This document shows positions 24,636 to 33,277 of a DNA stretch of 42,726 nt, in pieces. The DNA is from CAZCGA01 sp964498075 (lineage in GTDB: Bacteria; Desulfobacterota; Binatia; HRBIN30). Below the pieces are notes generated by a model. The model was not told the origin of the DNA, searched no databases, and was given only the letters and a program-made list of their open reading frames with translations. The stretch spans positions 1 through 42,726 of the forward strand of contig CAZCGA010000045.1 of assembly GCA_964498075.1 (NCBI GenBank). The letters run 5' to 3'. How positions within the stretch are numbered: position 1 is the first letter of the stretch; every line of letters starts with the position of its first letter. A program made the position numbers and the translations under genes.

Positions 24636-24935
24636 ATGAAACGCACGCAGTTGTACCTGGACGAGGAGATGTCGAGAGCGTTGGCAGCCGAAAGCCGCCG
24701 CCGCGGCACTACGATCTCCGCGTTGGTCCGCGAAGCCGTCGTGGCCGCCTATGGCCGGCACGAGACGGATGACCGGCACGCCATCATCGAGCGGCTCGCC
24801 GGCGTGTGGGCCGATCGGGACGACATCGGCGAGACCGACGCGTTCGTGCGCAGCGTGCGGCGCTCGGCGCGGCCGGCGCGCTGGTCACGAGGGGCGCGTG
24901 CCCAAGTATCTCCTCGACACCGACATCATCATTGA
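24636..24935 (+). CDS. vapB: VapB-like ribbon-helix-helix antitoxin
   Basis: A 99-residue antitoxin. The N-terminal MKRTQLYLDEEMSRALAAES and TTISALVREAVVAAYG form the ribbon-helix-helix DNA-binding fold (beta strand and two helices). The acidic middle (AGVWADRDDIGETDAF) should wrap the toxin, and the C-terminal tail is basic and His-rich because the frame overlaps the toxin gene by 38 bases. ATG at 24636 is preferred over upstream in-frame starts since it places the palindrome in the 5' region. It should neutralise the PIN-domain toxin encoded next and repress its own promoter. Confidence 0.85.
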   Translation: MKRTQLYLDEEMSRALAAESRRRGTTISALVREAVVAAYGRHETDDRHAIIERLAGVWADRDDIGETDAFVRSVRRSARPARWSRGARAQVSPRHRHHH

Positions 24936-25278
24936 GTGGCTGCGGCGCAACGAGCCCGTCGTCGCCTGGCTGAAGGAGCACGACGCAGCCGGAGACTTTC
25001 TTGCCTGCACGCCGGTGTCCGTGGCCGAGATCTACGCGGGCATGCGCACCCGTGAGGAGTTCTTTGTGGCGGAGATCCTTCGCGTACTTCACTGCGTCGA
25101 GATCACCGAGCGGATCGGTCACAAGGCCGGCCACTACCGCCGCATCTTCGGTACCTCGCACGGCGTCGAGATCGCCGACGCACTCATCGCCGCCGCGGCG
25201 CACGTGGGCGGCCTCACGCTCTGCAGCCGCAACCTGCGTCACTACCCCATGCGCGACGTGAAGAAGCTGCGGCTCTGA
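24898..25278 (+). CDS. vapC: VapC-like PIN-domain ribonuclease toxin
   Basis: A 126-residue PIN-domain endoribonuclease. The acidic metal-binding residues are visible at D7 (YLLDTDIIIEW), E44 (VAEIYAGM) and D94 (EIADALIAAAA), with the C-terminal LCSRNLRHYPMRDV region typical of VapC. GTG at 24898 has GAGGGG nearby. It overlaps the antitoxin gene by 38 bases, so the pair is translationally coupled. All catalytic acids are intact, so the module looks functional. The target RNA (usually initiator tRNA or rRNA loop in this family) cannot be predicted from the sequence. Confidence 0.88.
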   Translation: MPKYLLDTDIIIEWLRRNEPVVAWLKEHDAAGDFLACTPVSVAEIYAGMRTREEFFVAEILRVLHCVEITERIGHKAGHYRRIFGTSHGVEIADALIAAAAHVGGLTLCSRNLRHYPMRDVKKLRL

Positions 25279-25297
25279 AGTAGGGTCACGCTCGTCG

Positions 25298-26293
25298 ATG
25301 CCTACGCCCGATGCACTCATCCTCGCCCTCGACGCCGGCGGCAGCTCGACCCGCTGCATGTTGGCGCGCAGCGATGGGACGGTGCTGGGGCGAGCACGGG
25401 CCGGGCCGGGAAATCACATCCTGGACGGGTTGGAGGTCGCGCGTACGTCGATCGCCGCGGCGATCGGGCAAATCGACGCGACGGCGGCGGTGCGCATCGA
25501 GGCGATCGACTATGCGGTCGCCGCCAGCGCCGGCGTCGGCGCCCACGGTGAGGGCCGCGAGGTCGTCGAGGCGCTGCTGGTGGAAGTCCTGCCGGGCCGG
25601 CGCGTGCGCGCCATCGGCGACATGGTCGCCGCCTTCTGGGGTGCACTGCGAGGCGGCGTCGGCGTCGTCGTGGCGGCCGGCACGGGCTCGGTGGGCTACG
25701 GCCGCAACGCCGCGGGTGAGACGCGCCAGGTGGGCGGCTGGGGGCAGATCATGGGCGACGAGGGCAGCGCGTACGACATTGCCGTGCGCGCGCTGCGCGC
25801 CGGTGCGCGCGCGACGGACGGGCGGGGTCCGCACACGCAGTTGACGGAACAGATCGTCGCGGCGCTCGGGGTCGGCAACTTCATCGAGGTGGCCCTCCGG
25901 GTGTATGGGGAGCCTATGACACGCGATGCGATCGCCGCCCTCGCCGCAACCGTCGCCGCCGCCGCAGCACGGGGCGACGGTGTCGCACACCAAGTGCTGG
26001 CCGACGCAGGCACGGAGCTGGGTGTCGTCGCCGTCACCACGTTGCGCACCCTCGGACTCGGCGACAGTGCCGCACCGGTTGCCTACACCGGTGCCGTCTT
26101 TGAGGCTGGCGGGTCACTGCTTAGCGCCTTCCGCCAGACAGTCACTGCCGCTTGCCTGAACGCCGTCATCACCGCTGCGGAGTTTACGCCCGTGGTCGGA
26201 GCCTTCAAGGTCGCGCTGGAAGATCTGGGCTTGGCGTTCACGCCACAGATCGCCGCCACCCTCCGCGCCGGATTGGGTCCCGACACGCCATGA
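25298..26293 (+). CDS. N-acetylglucosamine kinase (BadF/BadG/BcrA ATPase family)
   Basis: A 331-residue ASKHA-fold sugar kinase. ILALDAGGSSTRCML (phosphate-1) is at the N-terminus, GVVVAAGTGSVGYG (phosphate-2/sugar loop) near residue 125, and GGWGQIMGDEGSAYDI, the signature of NAGK-type enzymes, near residue 148. It phosphorylates GlcNAc, probably salvaged from peptidoglycan or chitin, to GlcNAc-6-P. The stop overlaps the next start (ATGA). With SIS and NagA genes downstream this is an amino-sugar catabolic operon. Confidence 0.85.
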   Translation: MPTPDALILALDAGGSSTRCMLARSDGTVLGRARAGPGNHILDGLEVARTSIAAAIGQIDATAAVRIEAIDYAVAASAGVGAHGEGREVVEALLVEVLPGRRVRAIGDMVAAFWGALRGGVGVVVAAGTGSVGYGRNAAGETRQVGGWGQIMGDEGSAYDIAVRALRAGARATDGRGPHTQLTEQIVAALGVGNFIEVALRVYGEPMTRDAIAALAATVAAAAARGDGVAHQVLADAGTELGVVAVTTLRTLGLGDSAAPVAYTGAVFEAGGSLLSAFRQTVTAACLNAVITAAEFTPVVGAFKVALEDLGLAFTPQIAATLRAGLGPDTP

Positions 26294-27579
26294 GCACACT
26301 GCGCATCGGGTTCGCCGAGTGCGACATCACCCCACCTCTCGGGTTGCCTCTGGGTGGATACGGAGCGCGCACCGGTGGCGCCGACGGCGTGCTCGACCGT
26401 CTGAGCTGCCGCGCCGCATTTTTCGACGGCGAGGCGCCGGTCGCCATCGTCGTGCTCGATCTCATTCACGTGTTCGGTAGCTGGGTATCGCAGGTACGCA
26501 CCCAGGCTGCGGCGCTCGGCGTACAAGGCGATCACTTACTCATCACCGCCACGCACACCCACGCCGGCCCCGGCGTCTTTCGGTCTTGCCTTGAGCGCGA
26601 CGAACGCGTGGCTGCATACGAGCGCAATCTCGTCGCCACCGTGGCCGCGTGCCTGCGCGCCGCACAGCGCACCGCGCTGCCCGCGCAGCTTCGCTTCGGC
26701 AGCGCGCCGGTCCACGGTGTCGCCGCCAATCGGCGTGACCCGTCGTTGCCGGTGGACGAGACTGTGCGCGTGCTCTGTGCCGTCGCTGCCGACGGCCAGC
26801 TGCGCGGGGCGATCGCCAACTTTGCGTGTCACCCCACCGTCCTCTCCGCCGCAAACTCCGCCTACTCGGGAGATCTCCACGGCGTCGCCGCCGCGCGCGC
26901 CGCCCACGATCTCGGTGCGATCGTGCTCCCGACCAACGGCGCGGCGGGGGACGTCAGCACACGCTTCACGCGCCGCGAGCAAACCCACGCAGAGGTGGAG
27001 CGCATGGGAGGCGTGCTGGCCGCGGCGATTCGATCTGCAATCGGCTCGGCAGCGGATGCGGCGTCCGACGCGGGCGCCGCGCCCGCCGCCGTCTCCAGGA
27101 CCGTCCCGCTCGCATGGCGACCACTGCCACCTCCCGAGGTCGCGACGGCGGAGCTGCAATCCGCTGGCAGCGCGCTGGAGGCGCTCCACGACCGCGACGC
27201 CGACCCCGCAACCGTGCGCTTGGCACAGGCCCGCATCGAGGGCGCGCAGGCCGCACTCTGGGTCATCCATCAAGGCGGCTGGGAGGCGCTGTTCGGCCCA
27301 CGGCAACCGCTCGCAGAGGTGCAGGCGCTGCGGCTCGGTGACGTGGCGTTGGTGGCGGCGCCGGGCGAGCTGTTCTCGGCAGCCGGAGGCTGGCTGCGGC
27401 AACGCCTCGGTGAACGGACGATGGTGATCGGCTACGCCAACGACTATCTCGGCTACTTCATCCCCGCCGATGACGCACACGGCGGCTACGAAGCCCTGAT
27501 CGCCATGGTCGATCCCAGCTGCGAAGCGGCCATCCGGCACGGCCTCTGCGAAACCGCTCGGCGCCTGGTTGACCACTGA
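26290..27579 (+). CDS. Neutral/alkaline ceramidase-like hydrolase domain protein
   Basis: A 429-residue protein resembling the N-terminal domain of neutral/alkaline non-lysosomal ceramidases. Features are GFAECDITPPLGLPLGGYG at the start, ITATHTHAGPG (zinc-type His pair), ANFACHPTVL and PTNGAAGDVS. No signal peptide is visible, which argues for a cytoplasmic enzyme unlike true secreted ceramidases, and the C-terminal domain is shorter. Lodged between GlcNAc kinase and SIS/NagA genes, an amidase acting on amino-sugar or glycolipid derivatives is a reasonable inference. Ceramide hydrolysis is not implied by this level of resemblance. Confidence 0.75.
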   Translation: MSTLRIGFAECDITPPLGLPLGGYGARTGGADGVLDRLSCRAAFFDGEAPVAIVVLDLIHVFGSWVSQVRTQAAALGVQGDHLLITATHTHAGPGVFRSCLERDERVAAYERNLVATVAACLRAAQRTALPAQLRFGSAPVHGVAANRRDPSLPVDETVRVLCAVAADGQLRGAIANFACHPTVLSAANSAYSGDLHGVAAARAAHDLGAIVLPTNGAAGDVSTRFTRREQTHAEVERMGGVLAAAIRSAIGSAADAASDAGAAPAAVSRTVPLAWRPLPPPEVATAELQSAGSALEALHDRDADPATVRLAQARIEGAQAALWVIHQGGWEALFGPRQPLAEVQALRLGDVALVAAPGELFSAAGGWLRQRLGERTMVIGYANDYLGYFIPADDAHGGYEALIAMVDPSCEAAIRHGLCETARRLVDH

Positions 27580-27586
27580 CGATTCG

Positions 27587-28327
27587 ATGAACGGCCCCGA
27601 TCGCTACTTCGCCGTGATCATCGACCTCCTCGCGCGGTTGCGTGACACGCAAGGCGCCAACATCGCGGACGCGGCCGACGTGCTCGCCGCCAGCTTGAAG
27701 ACGGGTGGCGTCGTCCACCTCTTCGGCACCGGCCACTCGCACTTGCTCGCGGAGGAGGTCTTCTACCGCGCCGGCGGCCTGATCCCGGTTCAGGCCATGC
27801 TCGACTCGTCGGTGCTGTTGAGTGGCGGCGCCCAGCGCAGCACACACACCGAGCGCACCCCGGGCGCCGCCGCCCAGATCGCGGAACGCTATGAGCTACA
27901 CCCGGGCGACACCGGTATCGTGATCTCGAACTCCGGCCGCAACCCCGCCCCGATCGAGATGGCGCAGCTGATGAAGACGCGCGGGATGACGGTCATCGGC
28001 ATCACCAGCGTGACCCATTCTTCAGCGCTGCCGCCGGTCGCCCCGCACACGCAGCGGCTCTTCGAGGTCGCCGACATCGTGCTCGACAATGGCGGCGCGT
28101 ACGGCGATGCCGCGTTACGGCTCGACGGCGTGGCCCACCCGGTCGGGCCGACGTCCACTATCGCCGGTGCCGCCTTGCTGCACGCGGTGTTCATCGGCGC
28201 GATGCAACGCCTCGTGTCCGCAGGCCACACAGTGGTGAACTTGCCGAGTGGCAACGTTGAGGGTGCTGACTTGACCGCCGTCGCAGCGGAGCTCGAGCGC
28301 TACCGCGACCGGATTCGGCATTGGTGA
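27587..28327 (+). CDS. SIS-domain phosphosugar-binding protein
   Basis: A 246-residue protein with one sugar-isomerase (SIS) domain. GTGHSHLLAEEVFYRAGG and VISNSGRNPAPIEMAQ hold the phosphosugar-binding Ser/Thr loops. It resembles the uncharacterised phosphosugar-binding group found beside GlcNAc genes. Since no NagB deaminase is in the window, this protein may handle GlcN-6-P or a related phosphosugar. ATG at 27587 lies seven bases after the previous stop; TTG at 27569 in frame is the alternative. No obvious ribosome-binding site is seen at either. Confidence 0.85.
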   Translation: MNGPDRYFAVIIDLLARLRDTQGANIADAADVLAASLKTGGVVHLFGTGHSHLLAEEVFYRAGGLIPVQAMLDSSVLLSGGAQRSTHTERTPGAAAQIAERYELHPGDTGIVISNSGRNPAPIEMAQLMKTRGMTVIGITSVTHSSALPPVAPHTQRLFEVADIVLDNGGAYGDAALRLDGVAHPVGPTSTIAGAALLHAVFIGAMQRLVSAGHTVVNLPSGNVEGADLTAVAAELERYRDRIRHW

Positions 28328-28337
28328 GAGAGATGAA

Positions 28338-28445
28338 AGCGATCAGCATTCAGCTGTCAGCGATCAGCCGGAGAGATACATTGGGAAGCAGAGCTACCAT
28401 GGAGCCTTCGGAACGCTGATGGCTGAGAGCTGACCGCTGAGCGCT
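28338..28445. repeat. Dispersed palindromic element abutting nagA
   Basis: Two 31-base arms (28338-28368 and 28415-28445) are imperfect reverse complements, built from repeated CAGC/TCAGC words (AGCTGTCAGCGATCAGC on the left, GCTGATGGCTGAGAGCTGAC on the right). About 46 bases separate them. The element fills the whole space between the SIS stop and the nagA ATG, which begins directly after the right arm. No ORF lies inside. Confidence 0.7.
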
Positions 28446-29597
28446 ATGCACAGCCTGTTGATTCGCGGTGGCGGCGTGGTGACCCCGCAGGGTGTGCGGG
28501 GCGGCATCGACGTTCGCATCGACGGCGGCGTCATTTCGCACGTCGGTGCGAACCTCTCGCCGGCAAACGCGCAGGTCATCGACGCGCCGGGGCTGCTCGT
28601 CGCGCCGGGATTCATCGACGTCCACGTCCACGGCGCCGGCGGCGCAATGTGTGAGAGCGGCGACGCCGATGCGATCGAGACCATCTCGAGCACGCTCGCA
28701 CGATTCGGTACGACGGGCTTTCTCGCCACCATTGCCACGCTTGCCCCGGACGCGCTGCGCGCCGCAGTACACGCTGTCGCTGCGGCGGCCGGCCACGAGC
28801 CGGGGGCGCGCATTCTCGGCATTCACCTGGAGGGACCGTACCTCAGCCCGCTGCGCGCCGGTGCCCAGGCGGTGCCCTGGATGCGCGCACCCTCGATCGA
28901 GGAGCTCGATGCGCTGCAGGATCTCAGCGGCGGCATGATTCGCCTCGTCACGGTCGCCCCGGAGCTGGAGGGGGCGATCCCGTTCATCCACGCGGCCCGC
29001 GCACGGGGCGTGACGGTGTCGGCCGGACACTCCAACGCCACCCAGGCGGAGATGGAGCTGGCAGTCGAAGCCGGCGTGCGTCACGTCACGCATCTGTTCA
29101 ACGCCATGCGCGAGCTGCATCACCGCGAGCCCGGCATCCTCGGCGTCGCACTCACCGATGACCGTCTCTCCACCGAGCTGATCTGCGACGGCCATCACCT
29201 CAGCAAGCAGGCAGTCGACATCGCGCTGCGCTGCAAGCCGCCCGACAAGACGGTGCTGATCACGGATGCCGTTGCCGCGTTGGGCTTGCCCGACGGCGAG
29301 TATGAAATGTTCGGCGTCGGTTGCGTGGTCGCCGCGGGAGCGGTCCGCCTCCAGGCCAGCGGGCAACTCGCCGGCAGCTGCCTCACCCTTGATCGCGCCG
29401 TGCAGAACCTACACCGCTGGAAGCCGGAGCTGCCGCTCATCGATTTGCTGCACATGGCCTCGTGGGCGCCAGCCCGCGTCGTGGGGCTCGACGACCGGCG
29501 CGGCACCATCGAGCCCGGCAAGGAAGCGGATCTCGTCCTCTTGGACCGTAACCTCCAGGTAGTGAGCACGCGGCGCAGCGGCGTGCAGATCTACTGA
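28446..29597 (+). CDS. nagA: N-acetylglucosamine-6-phosphate deacetylase
   Basis: A 383-residue amidohydrolase that removes acetate from GlcNAc-6-P, giving GlcN-6-P. Metal-site motifs are H60-x-H62 (DVHVHGAGG), GIHLEGPYLSP with the metal Glu near residue 128, SAGHSNA near 197, THLFNAM near 217 and ITDAVAALG with the catalytic Asp near 275. Length and motif order match NagA. The ATG directly follows the palindromic element, so its ribosome-binding site must lie in the right arm (GAG at 28439-28441 is the only candidate). It ends the amino-sugar operon. Confidence 0.93.
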   Translation: MHSLLIRGGGVVTPQGVRGGIDVRIDGGVISHVGANLSPANAQVIDAPGLLVAPGFIDVHVHGAGGAMCESGDADAIETISSTLARFGTTGFLATIATLAPDALRAAVHAVAAAAGHEPGARILGIHLEGPYLSPLRAGAQAVPWMRAPSIEELDALQDLSGGMIRLVTVAPELEGAIPFIHAARARGVTVSAGHSNATQAEMELAVEAGVRHVTHLFNAMRELHHREPGILGVALTDDRLSTELICDGHHLSKQAVDIALRCKPPDKTVLITDAVAALGLPDGEYEMFGVGCVVAAGAVRLQASGQLAGSCLTLDRAVQNLHRWKPELPLIDLLHMASWAPARVVGLDDRRGTIEPGKEADLVLLDRNLQVVSTRRSGVQIY

Positions 29598-29604
29598 ACC
29601 CGCC

Positions 29605-30843
29605 CTACCCGGCCGTACTGCTGTTCGCCTCCGGACGGTGCACGACGAATCCGGCGGCAACCAGCGCCCGCTCAATCTCCGCGATGTGCTCGCGACCGCG
29701 CGTTTCCAGGTCCAGCGTGACGGCGGCCTGGGTGAGCGCCAGCCCGGGTTGGGCACGTTCGTGGCGGATCTGATGGATGTTGGCGCGGCACGCCGCGATG
29801 CAGGCTACCAGCCGTTGCAGCTCGCCGGGCCGGTCAACCAGCAGCGTCGTAAAACGGAAGAGCCGGCCTTCCTGCACGAGACCAAGGTTGATGATGCGAT
29901 CGAGGAGGTTGGTGTCGATGTTCCCGCCGGAGATGATCACCGCAACCTTCTCCCCAGCGCCGGCGATGCGGCCGGCGGCGAGACACGCCGCCAAGCCGAC
30001 GGCGCCCGCGCCTTCCACCACCGTCTTGGCGCGTTCGAGCAGAAGGAGGACGGCGTCTGCGATCTCGGCGTCGCTCACCTCGACCGCCTGGTCGATGCCG
30101 GCGCGGATGATCGCGAACGGCAGCGCACCGATCGAGCGGGTCGCCAGACCGTCGGCAATGGTGTCGACGCCGTGTAGCTCGACGCGCGCACCGGCACGCA
30201 AACTCGGCGCCAGCGAGGATGCCCCCGCCGCTTGCACACCGACGATCCGGGCGCGCGAGCCTGCACCGCGCAGCGCGGCGATGAGGCCCGCCAGCAGCCC
30301 GCCGCCACCGACCGGCACGACTACGGTGTCGACGTCGGGCAGCTGCTCGAGCAGCTCCAATCCGAGTGTCCCCTGCCCCGCAATGACGTCCGCATCGTCG
30401 AAGGCGTGCACGAACGTTGCCTGCTCCTCCGCCGCCAGCGCGGTCGCACGAGCCGACGCCTCGCTGTAGTCGCGTCCGGCAAAGATGACCTTTGCGGCAT
30501 AGCCCAGTGTGGCTGCGACTTTGCTGAATGCCGCGGTCTCCGGCATGACCACCGTCGCCGCGACACCGGCCATCCGCGCCGCGTAGGCAACTCCCTGCGC
30601 GTGGTTGCCGGCGGATGCGGTAACGACGCCGCGGGCGCGCGCGGTAGCCTCGAGCTGCTGGATCTTGTTCAGCGCGCCGCGCACCTTGAACGAACCCGTC
30701 TTCTGCAGGTTCTCCAGCTTCAGGTAGATGTGCCGGCTACACAGCTCACTGAACGTGGTGCTCAGGTCAAGGGGTGTGACCTTGACGATCCCGGCACCGC
30801 CCTCGCGGGCAGCGCGAATGCGCTCAAGCGCAACGTCGTCCAC
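29605..30843 (-). CDS. ilvA: Threonine dehydratase (threonine ammonia-lyase) with ACT domain
   Basis: A 412-residue PLP enzyme that deaminates threonine to 2-oxobutyrate, feeding isoleucine or propionyl-CoA. The Schiff-base lysine is K53 in KTGSFKVRGA; ASAGNHAQGVAYAA binds substrate; PVGGGGLLAGL binds the PLP phosphate; VIISGGNID closes the catalytic domain. A single ACT regulatory domain occupies about residues 325-405 (LLVDRPGELQRLVACIA), as in the roughly 400-residue form. GTG at 30843 lies eight bases after the previous stop. The 2-oxobutyrate product leads to propionyl-CoA and thus to the mutase at 3493, but the genes are far apart. Confidence 0.92.
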   Translation of the reverse strand: MDDVALERIRAAREGGAGIVKVTPLDLSTTFSELCSRHIYLKLENLQKTGSFKVRGALNKIQQLEATARARGVVTASAGNHAQGVAYAARMAGVAATVVMPETAAFSKVAATLGYAAKVIFAGRDYSEASARATALAAEEQATFVHAFDDADVIAGQGTLGLELLEQLPDVDTVVVPVGGGGLLAGLIAALRGAGSRARIVGVQAAGASSLAPSLRAGARVELHGVDTIADGLATRSIGALPFAIIRAGIDQAVEVSDAEIADAVLLLLERAKTVVEGAGAVGLAACLAAGRIAGAGEKVAVIISGGNIDTNLLDRIINLGLVQEGRLFRFTTLLVDRPGELQRLVACIAACRANIHQIRHERAQPGLALTQAAVTLDLETRGREHIAEIERALVAAGFVVHRPEANSSTAG

Positions 30844-30851
30844 CGACGGTT

Positions 30852-31400
30852 CTACTTCTTCCCCGCGCCCCAGCTCTTCAGGTACTCGCGCACGCTGCTG
30901 ACCAGCGAAGCGTCGCGTGCAGCGCCCGCGACAGCCGGCGGTGTCGACGCCCCGTCCCACCACACCACGTCGGTGACGTCCACACCAGTGACCTTGCGAA
31001 TCGCCGGGATCAGCAGATCGGCGACGAAGCTGCGGTCCGGGTAGATGACATCCTGCAACAGGATGTCGGTCTGCCGAATGTAATTCTCCGCACCTGTGTT
31101 CATGCTGGGCATGGGAATCACCTCGGCCACCGCTGGCAAGGACTTGCGCAGGCCGTCCTCCTCCATGCGATTGAGCGCCCTCTCGATGCGCACCCGTGCC
31201 TCCTCGTCGGGCGTATCGACCATGAAGGTGAGCGAGAGATACTTGAGCCGCGCGCCATTCTTGGGTTGCGAGATCTTGCACAGACCGGCCACCGGTGCAC
31301 GCCCCGCCTGCGGCAACGTGAAGTCGAAGAACGCCAGCATCTCTTCCTTGGCGTACTGCGCGATGAAGTCCTGCATGATGTCGATGGGTTTGTCACTCAC
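30852..31400 (-). CDS. Protein of unknown function, 182 residues
   Basis: I do not recognise this protein. It looks soluble and mixed alpha/beta: DIMQDFIAQYAKEEMLAF, GLCKISQPKNGARLKYLSLTF, then an acidic helix (DTPDEEARVRIERALNRM) and IRQTDILLQDVIYPDRSFVADLL; the C-terminus SVREYLKSWGAGKK is helical. No cysteine cluster, membrane segment or nucleotide-binding motif is seen. GTG at 31400 is supported by AAGGAAGGG upstream. It probably shares a transcript with ilvA, which starts nine bases after its last codon, and is divergent from the partner-switching cassette. Confidence 0.75.
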   Translation of the reverse strand: MSDKPIDIMQDFIAQYAKEEMLAFFDFTLPQAGRAPVAGLCKISQPKNGARLKYLSLTFMVDTPDEEARVRIERALNRMEEDGLRKSLPAVAEVIPMPSMNTGAENYIRQTDILLQDVIYPDRSFVADLLIPAIRKVTGVDVTDVVWWDGASTPPAVAGAARDASLVSSVREYLKSWGAGKK

Positions 31401-31473
31401 GGTGGTCGCCCTTCCTTCGTCCTCTCCTACTCCGTCCTGAAGCGTGGTCAAGGATGTGGTACGCTGTCTGCCC

Positions 31474-32835
31474 ATGAGTGACCCCGGCGGCACGACCGTC
31501 ACCCCTGGCGACGGCGCGCCACACGCCGCGGCGACGGCGCGCTTGCGGCTCCTCTACGAGCTGAGCTGCGGCTTTGCTGCGCAGGTGCAGCTGGACGAGC
31601 TCAGCGCCTTGGTCGTGGCCAAGTGCCGCGCCGTGCTCGACGCCGAGGGTGCGGCGATCCTGCTGCTCGATCCGCAGCGCAACGAGCTGTACTTTCCGTA
31701 TGTCGCGGACGAGGACGCCGCGGTAGCGGCACGCCTCCTGAGCCTGCGCTTTCCCGCGGACCGCGGGATTGCGGGCACAGTGCTGCAAACGGGCCGGCCG
31801 TTGCGGATCGACGACGTCGCGGCCGATTCACGCTTTTACAGCGGCGTGGACCGGCGCACGGGCCTGACGACGCGCGACCTCATCTGCGCACCGCTGCGCT
31901 CGCATCAGGGCACGATCGGCGTCGTCCAGGTGCTCAACCACCGCGGCGGCGGCTTCACCGACGACGACCTTGCCTTTCTCGACACGCTCGCCGGCAGCGT
32001 CGCCGTCGCCATTGAGAACGCTCGCCTCTACGCGCAGCTCAGGCAGCAAGTGGCGGCGCTGGAGCAAGCCGTCCACGAGCACAATGAGCTGCTAGCGGTC
32101 CGCCACGAGCTGGACATCGCCAGTCAGATCCAGCAGTCGATCTTGCCGCGGACCTTCCCGCCGTTCCCGCATCGCCAGGACTTCGACATCTTCGCCGCCA
32201 TGCTTCCGGCGCGCGAGGTGGGTGGCGACTTTTACGACTTCTTTCTCATCGACGACGAGCATCTCGGCCTGGTGATCGGCGACGTCTCCGGCAAGGGCAT
32301 GCCGGCGGCGCTCTTCATGGCGGTGAGCCGCACGCTGCTCAAGTCCATCGCCATGTCCTGCGTCCGCCCCGGCGAGTGTCTGCAGCGTGTCAACGGTCTG
32401 CTGATTCCGGAGAACAGCTCGGAGATGTTCGTGACGGTCTTCTACGGGATCATGAACACGCAGACGGGGGAGATCGAGTACAGCAACGGCGGCCACAATC
32501 CTCCGTATCTCTTGCGGCACAGCGGCAGCGTGGAAGCCTTGCCCGGAACCGGCGGGATGGTGCTCGGCGCGCTGGAGGACGTAACGTACGCCAACAAGAC
32601 GGCGACGCTCGCGTCCGGCGACGGGATCTTCCTCTACACCGACGGGGTCACCGAGGCGATGGACGCCGGCGGCAACCTGTTCTCCGACCGTCGCCTGCAG
32701 GCCCTCCTGGAATCGGCCAACGCAGCGACGCCGGAGGACATGATCCGCAGGGTCGTCGACGAGGTGAAGCGATACTCGGAAGCGGTTCCGCAGAGTGATG
32801 ACATCACCGTGCTCGCCGCGAGGCGGAGCGCGTAA
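31474..32835 (+). CDS. GAF-domain PP2C-type serine phosphatase (RsbU/SpoIIE family)
   Basis: A 453-residue regulator. A GAF sensor domain spans about residues 20-190 (LSALVVAKCRAVLDAEGAAILLLD, PADRGIAGTVLQTGRPLRIDDV), then a coiled linker (RQQVAALEQAVHEHNELLAV) and a SpoIIE/PPM phosphatase from about 215 (QIQQSILPRTFPPF, AREVGGDFYDFF and IGDVSGKGMPAALFMA with metal Asp residues, SDDITVLAAR at the end). It should dephosphorylate a STAS antagonist in response to a cytoplasmic signal. ATG at 31474 is chosen; GTG at 31444 in frame would add ten residues. The stop overlaps the start of the kinase gene (TAATG). Confidence 0.9.
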   Translation: MSDPGGTTVTPGDGAPHAAATARLRLLYELSCGFAAQVQLDELSALVVAKCRAVLDAEGAAILLLDPQRNELYFPYVADEDAAVAARLLSLRFPADRGIAGTVLQTGRPLRIDDVAADSRFYSGVDRRTGLTTRDLICAPLRSHQGTIGVVQVLNHRGGGFTDDDLAFLDTLAGSVAVAIENARLYAQLRQQVAALEQAVHEHNELLAVRHELDIASQIQQSILPRTFPPFPHRQDFDIFAAMLPAREVGGDFYDFFLIDDEHLGLVIGDVSGKGMPAALFMAVSRTLLKSIAMSCVRPGECLQRVNGLLIPENSSEMFVTVFYGIMNTQTGEIEYSNGGHNPPYLLRHSGSVEALPGTGGMVLGALEDVTYANKTATLASGDGIFLYTDGVTEAMDAGGNLFSDRRLQALLESANAATPEDMIRRVVDEVKRYSEAVPQSDDITVLAARRSA

Positions 32836-33260
32836 TGGCCGAACCGACGACGATCACGCTGAAGAATCAGCTTTCGGAGCTGGAGCGCGTCAGCCGGTTG
32901 GTTGAGGCGTTCGGCGAACGCCAGGGCCTGCCTGCAAAGCTGACCTTCGAGCTGAACCTTGCCCTGGACGAGATTCTCACCAACGTGATCTCGTATGCCT
33001 ACGACGACGACCGCGCCCACGACATCCGCGTCCGCCTGTCACTGGCAGGCAGCGAGCTGGCGGTGGAGGTGGAGGATGACGGTCGCGCCTTCGATCCGTT
33101 GGCGGTTCCGGCGCCGAAGGTGGACGCGCCGGCAGAAGAGCGGCCTGTCGGCGGTCTCGGGATACACTTGGTTCGCAAGCTGATGGACGGTTTGGAGTAC
33201 CGGCGGCGACAGGATAAGAATCTCTTGCTGATGACGAAGTCGGTCGCCGGCAGCCGCTAG
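32835..33260 (+). CDS. RsbW-type anti-sigma factor / serine kinase
   Basis: A 141-residue GHKL-fold kinase. The N-box is LALDEILTNVISYAY, the G1 box VEDDGRAFDP and the G2 box GGLGIHLVRKLMD. Such proteins bind and inhibit a sigma factor (or another target) and phosphorylate the STAS antagonist encoded next. The start overlaps the phosphatase stop by one base. No sigma factor gene is present in the window, so the output of this switch is not known. Confidence 0.9.
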   Translation: MAEPTTITLKNQLSELERVSRLVEAFGERQGLPAKLTFELNLALDEILTNVISYAYDDDRAHDIRVRLSLAGSELAVEVEDDGRAFDPLAVPAPKVDAPAEERPVGGLGIHLVRKLMDGLEYRRRQDKNLLLMTKSVAGSR

Positions 33261-33277
33261 TGGCAGGAGACGCGAGC

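Noticed and set aside
31401..31473. Promoter TTGACC/TAGGAG on the minus strand between the unknown gene and the phosphatase gene
   Set aside because: The -10 match is poor and only the -35 looks reasonable; too weak to list as a feature.
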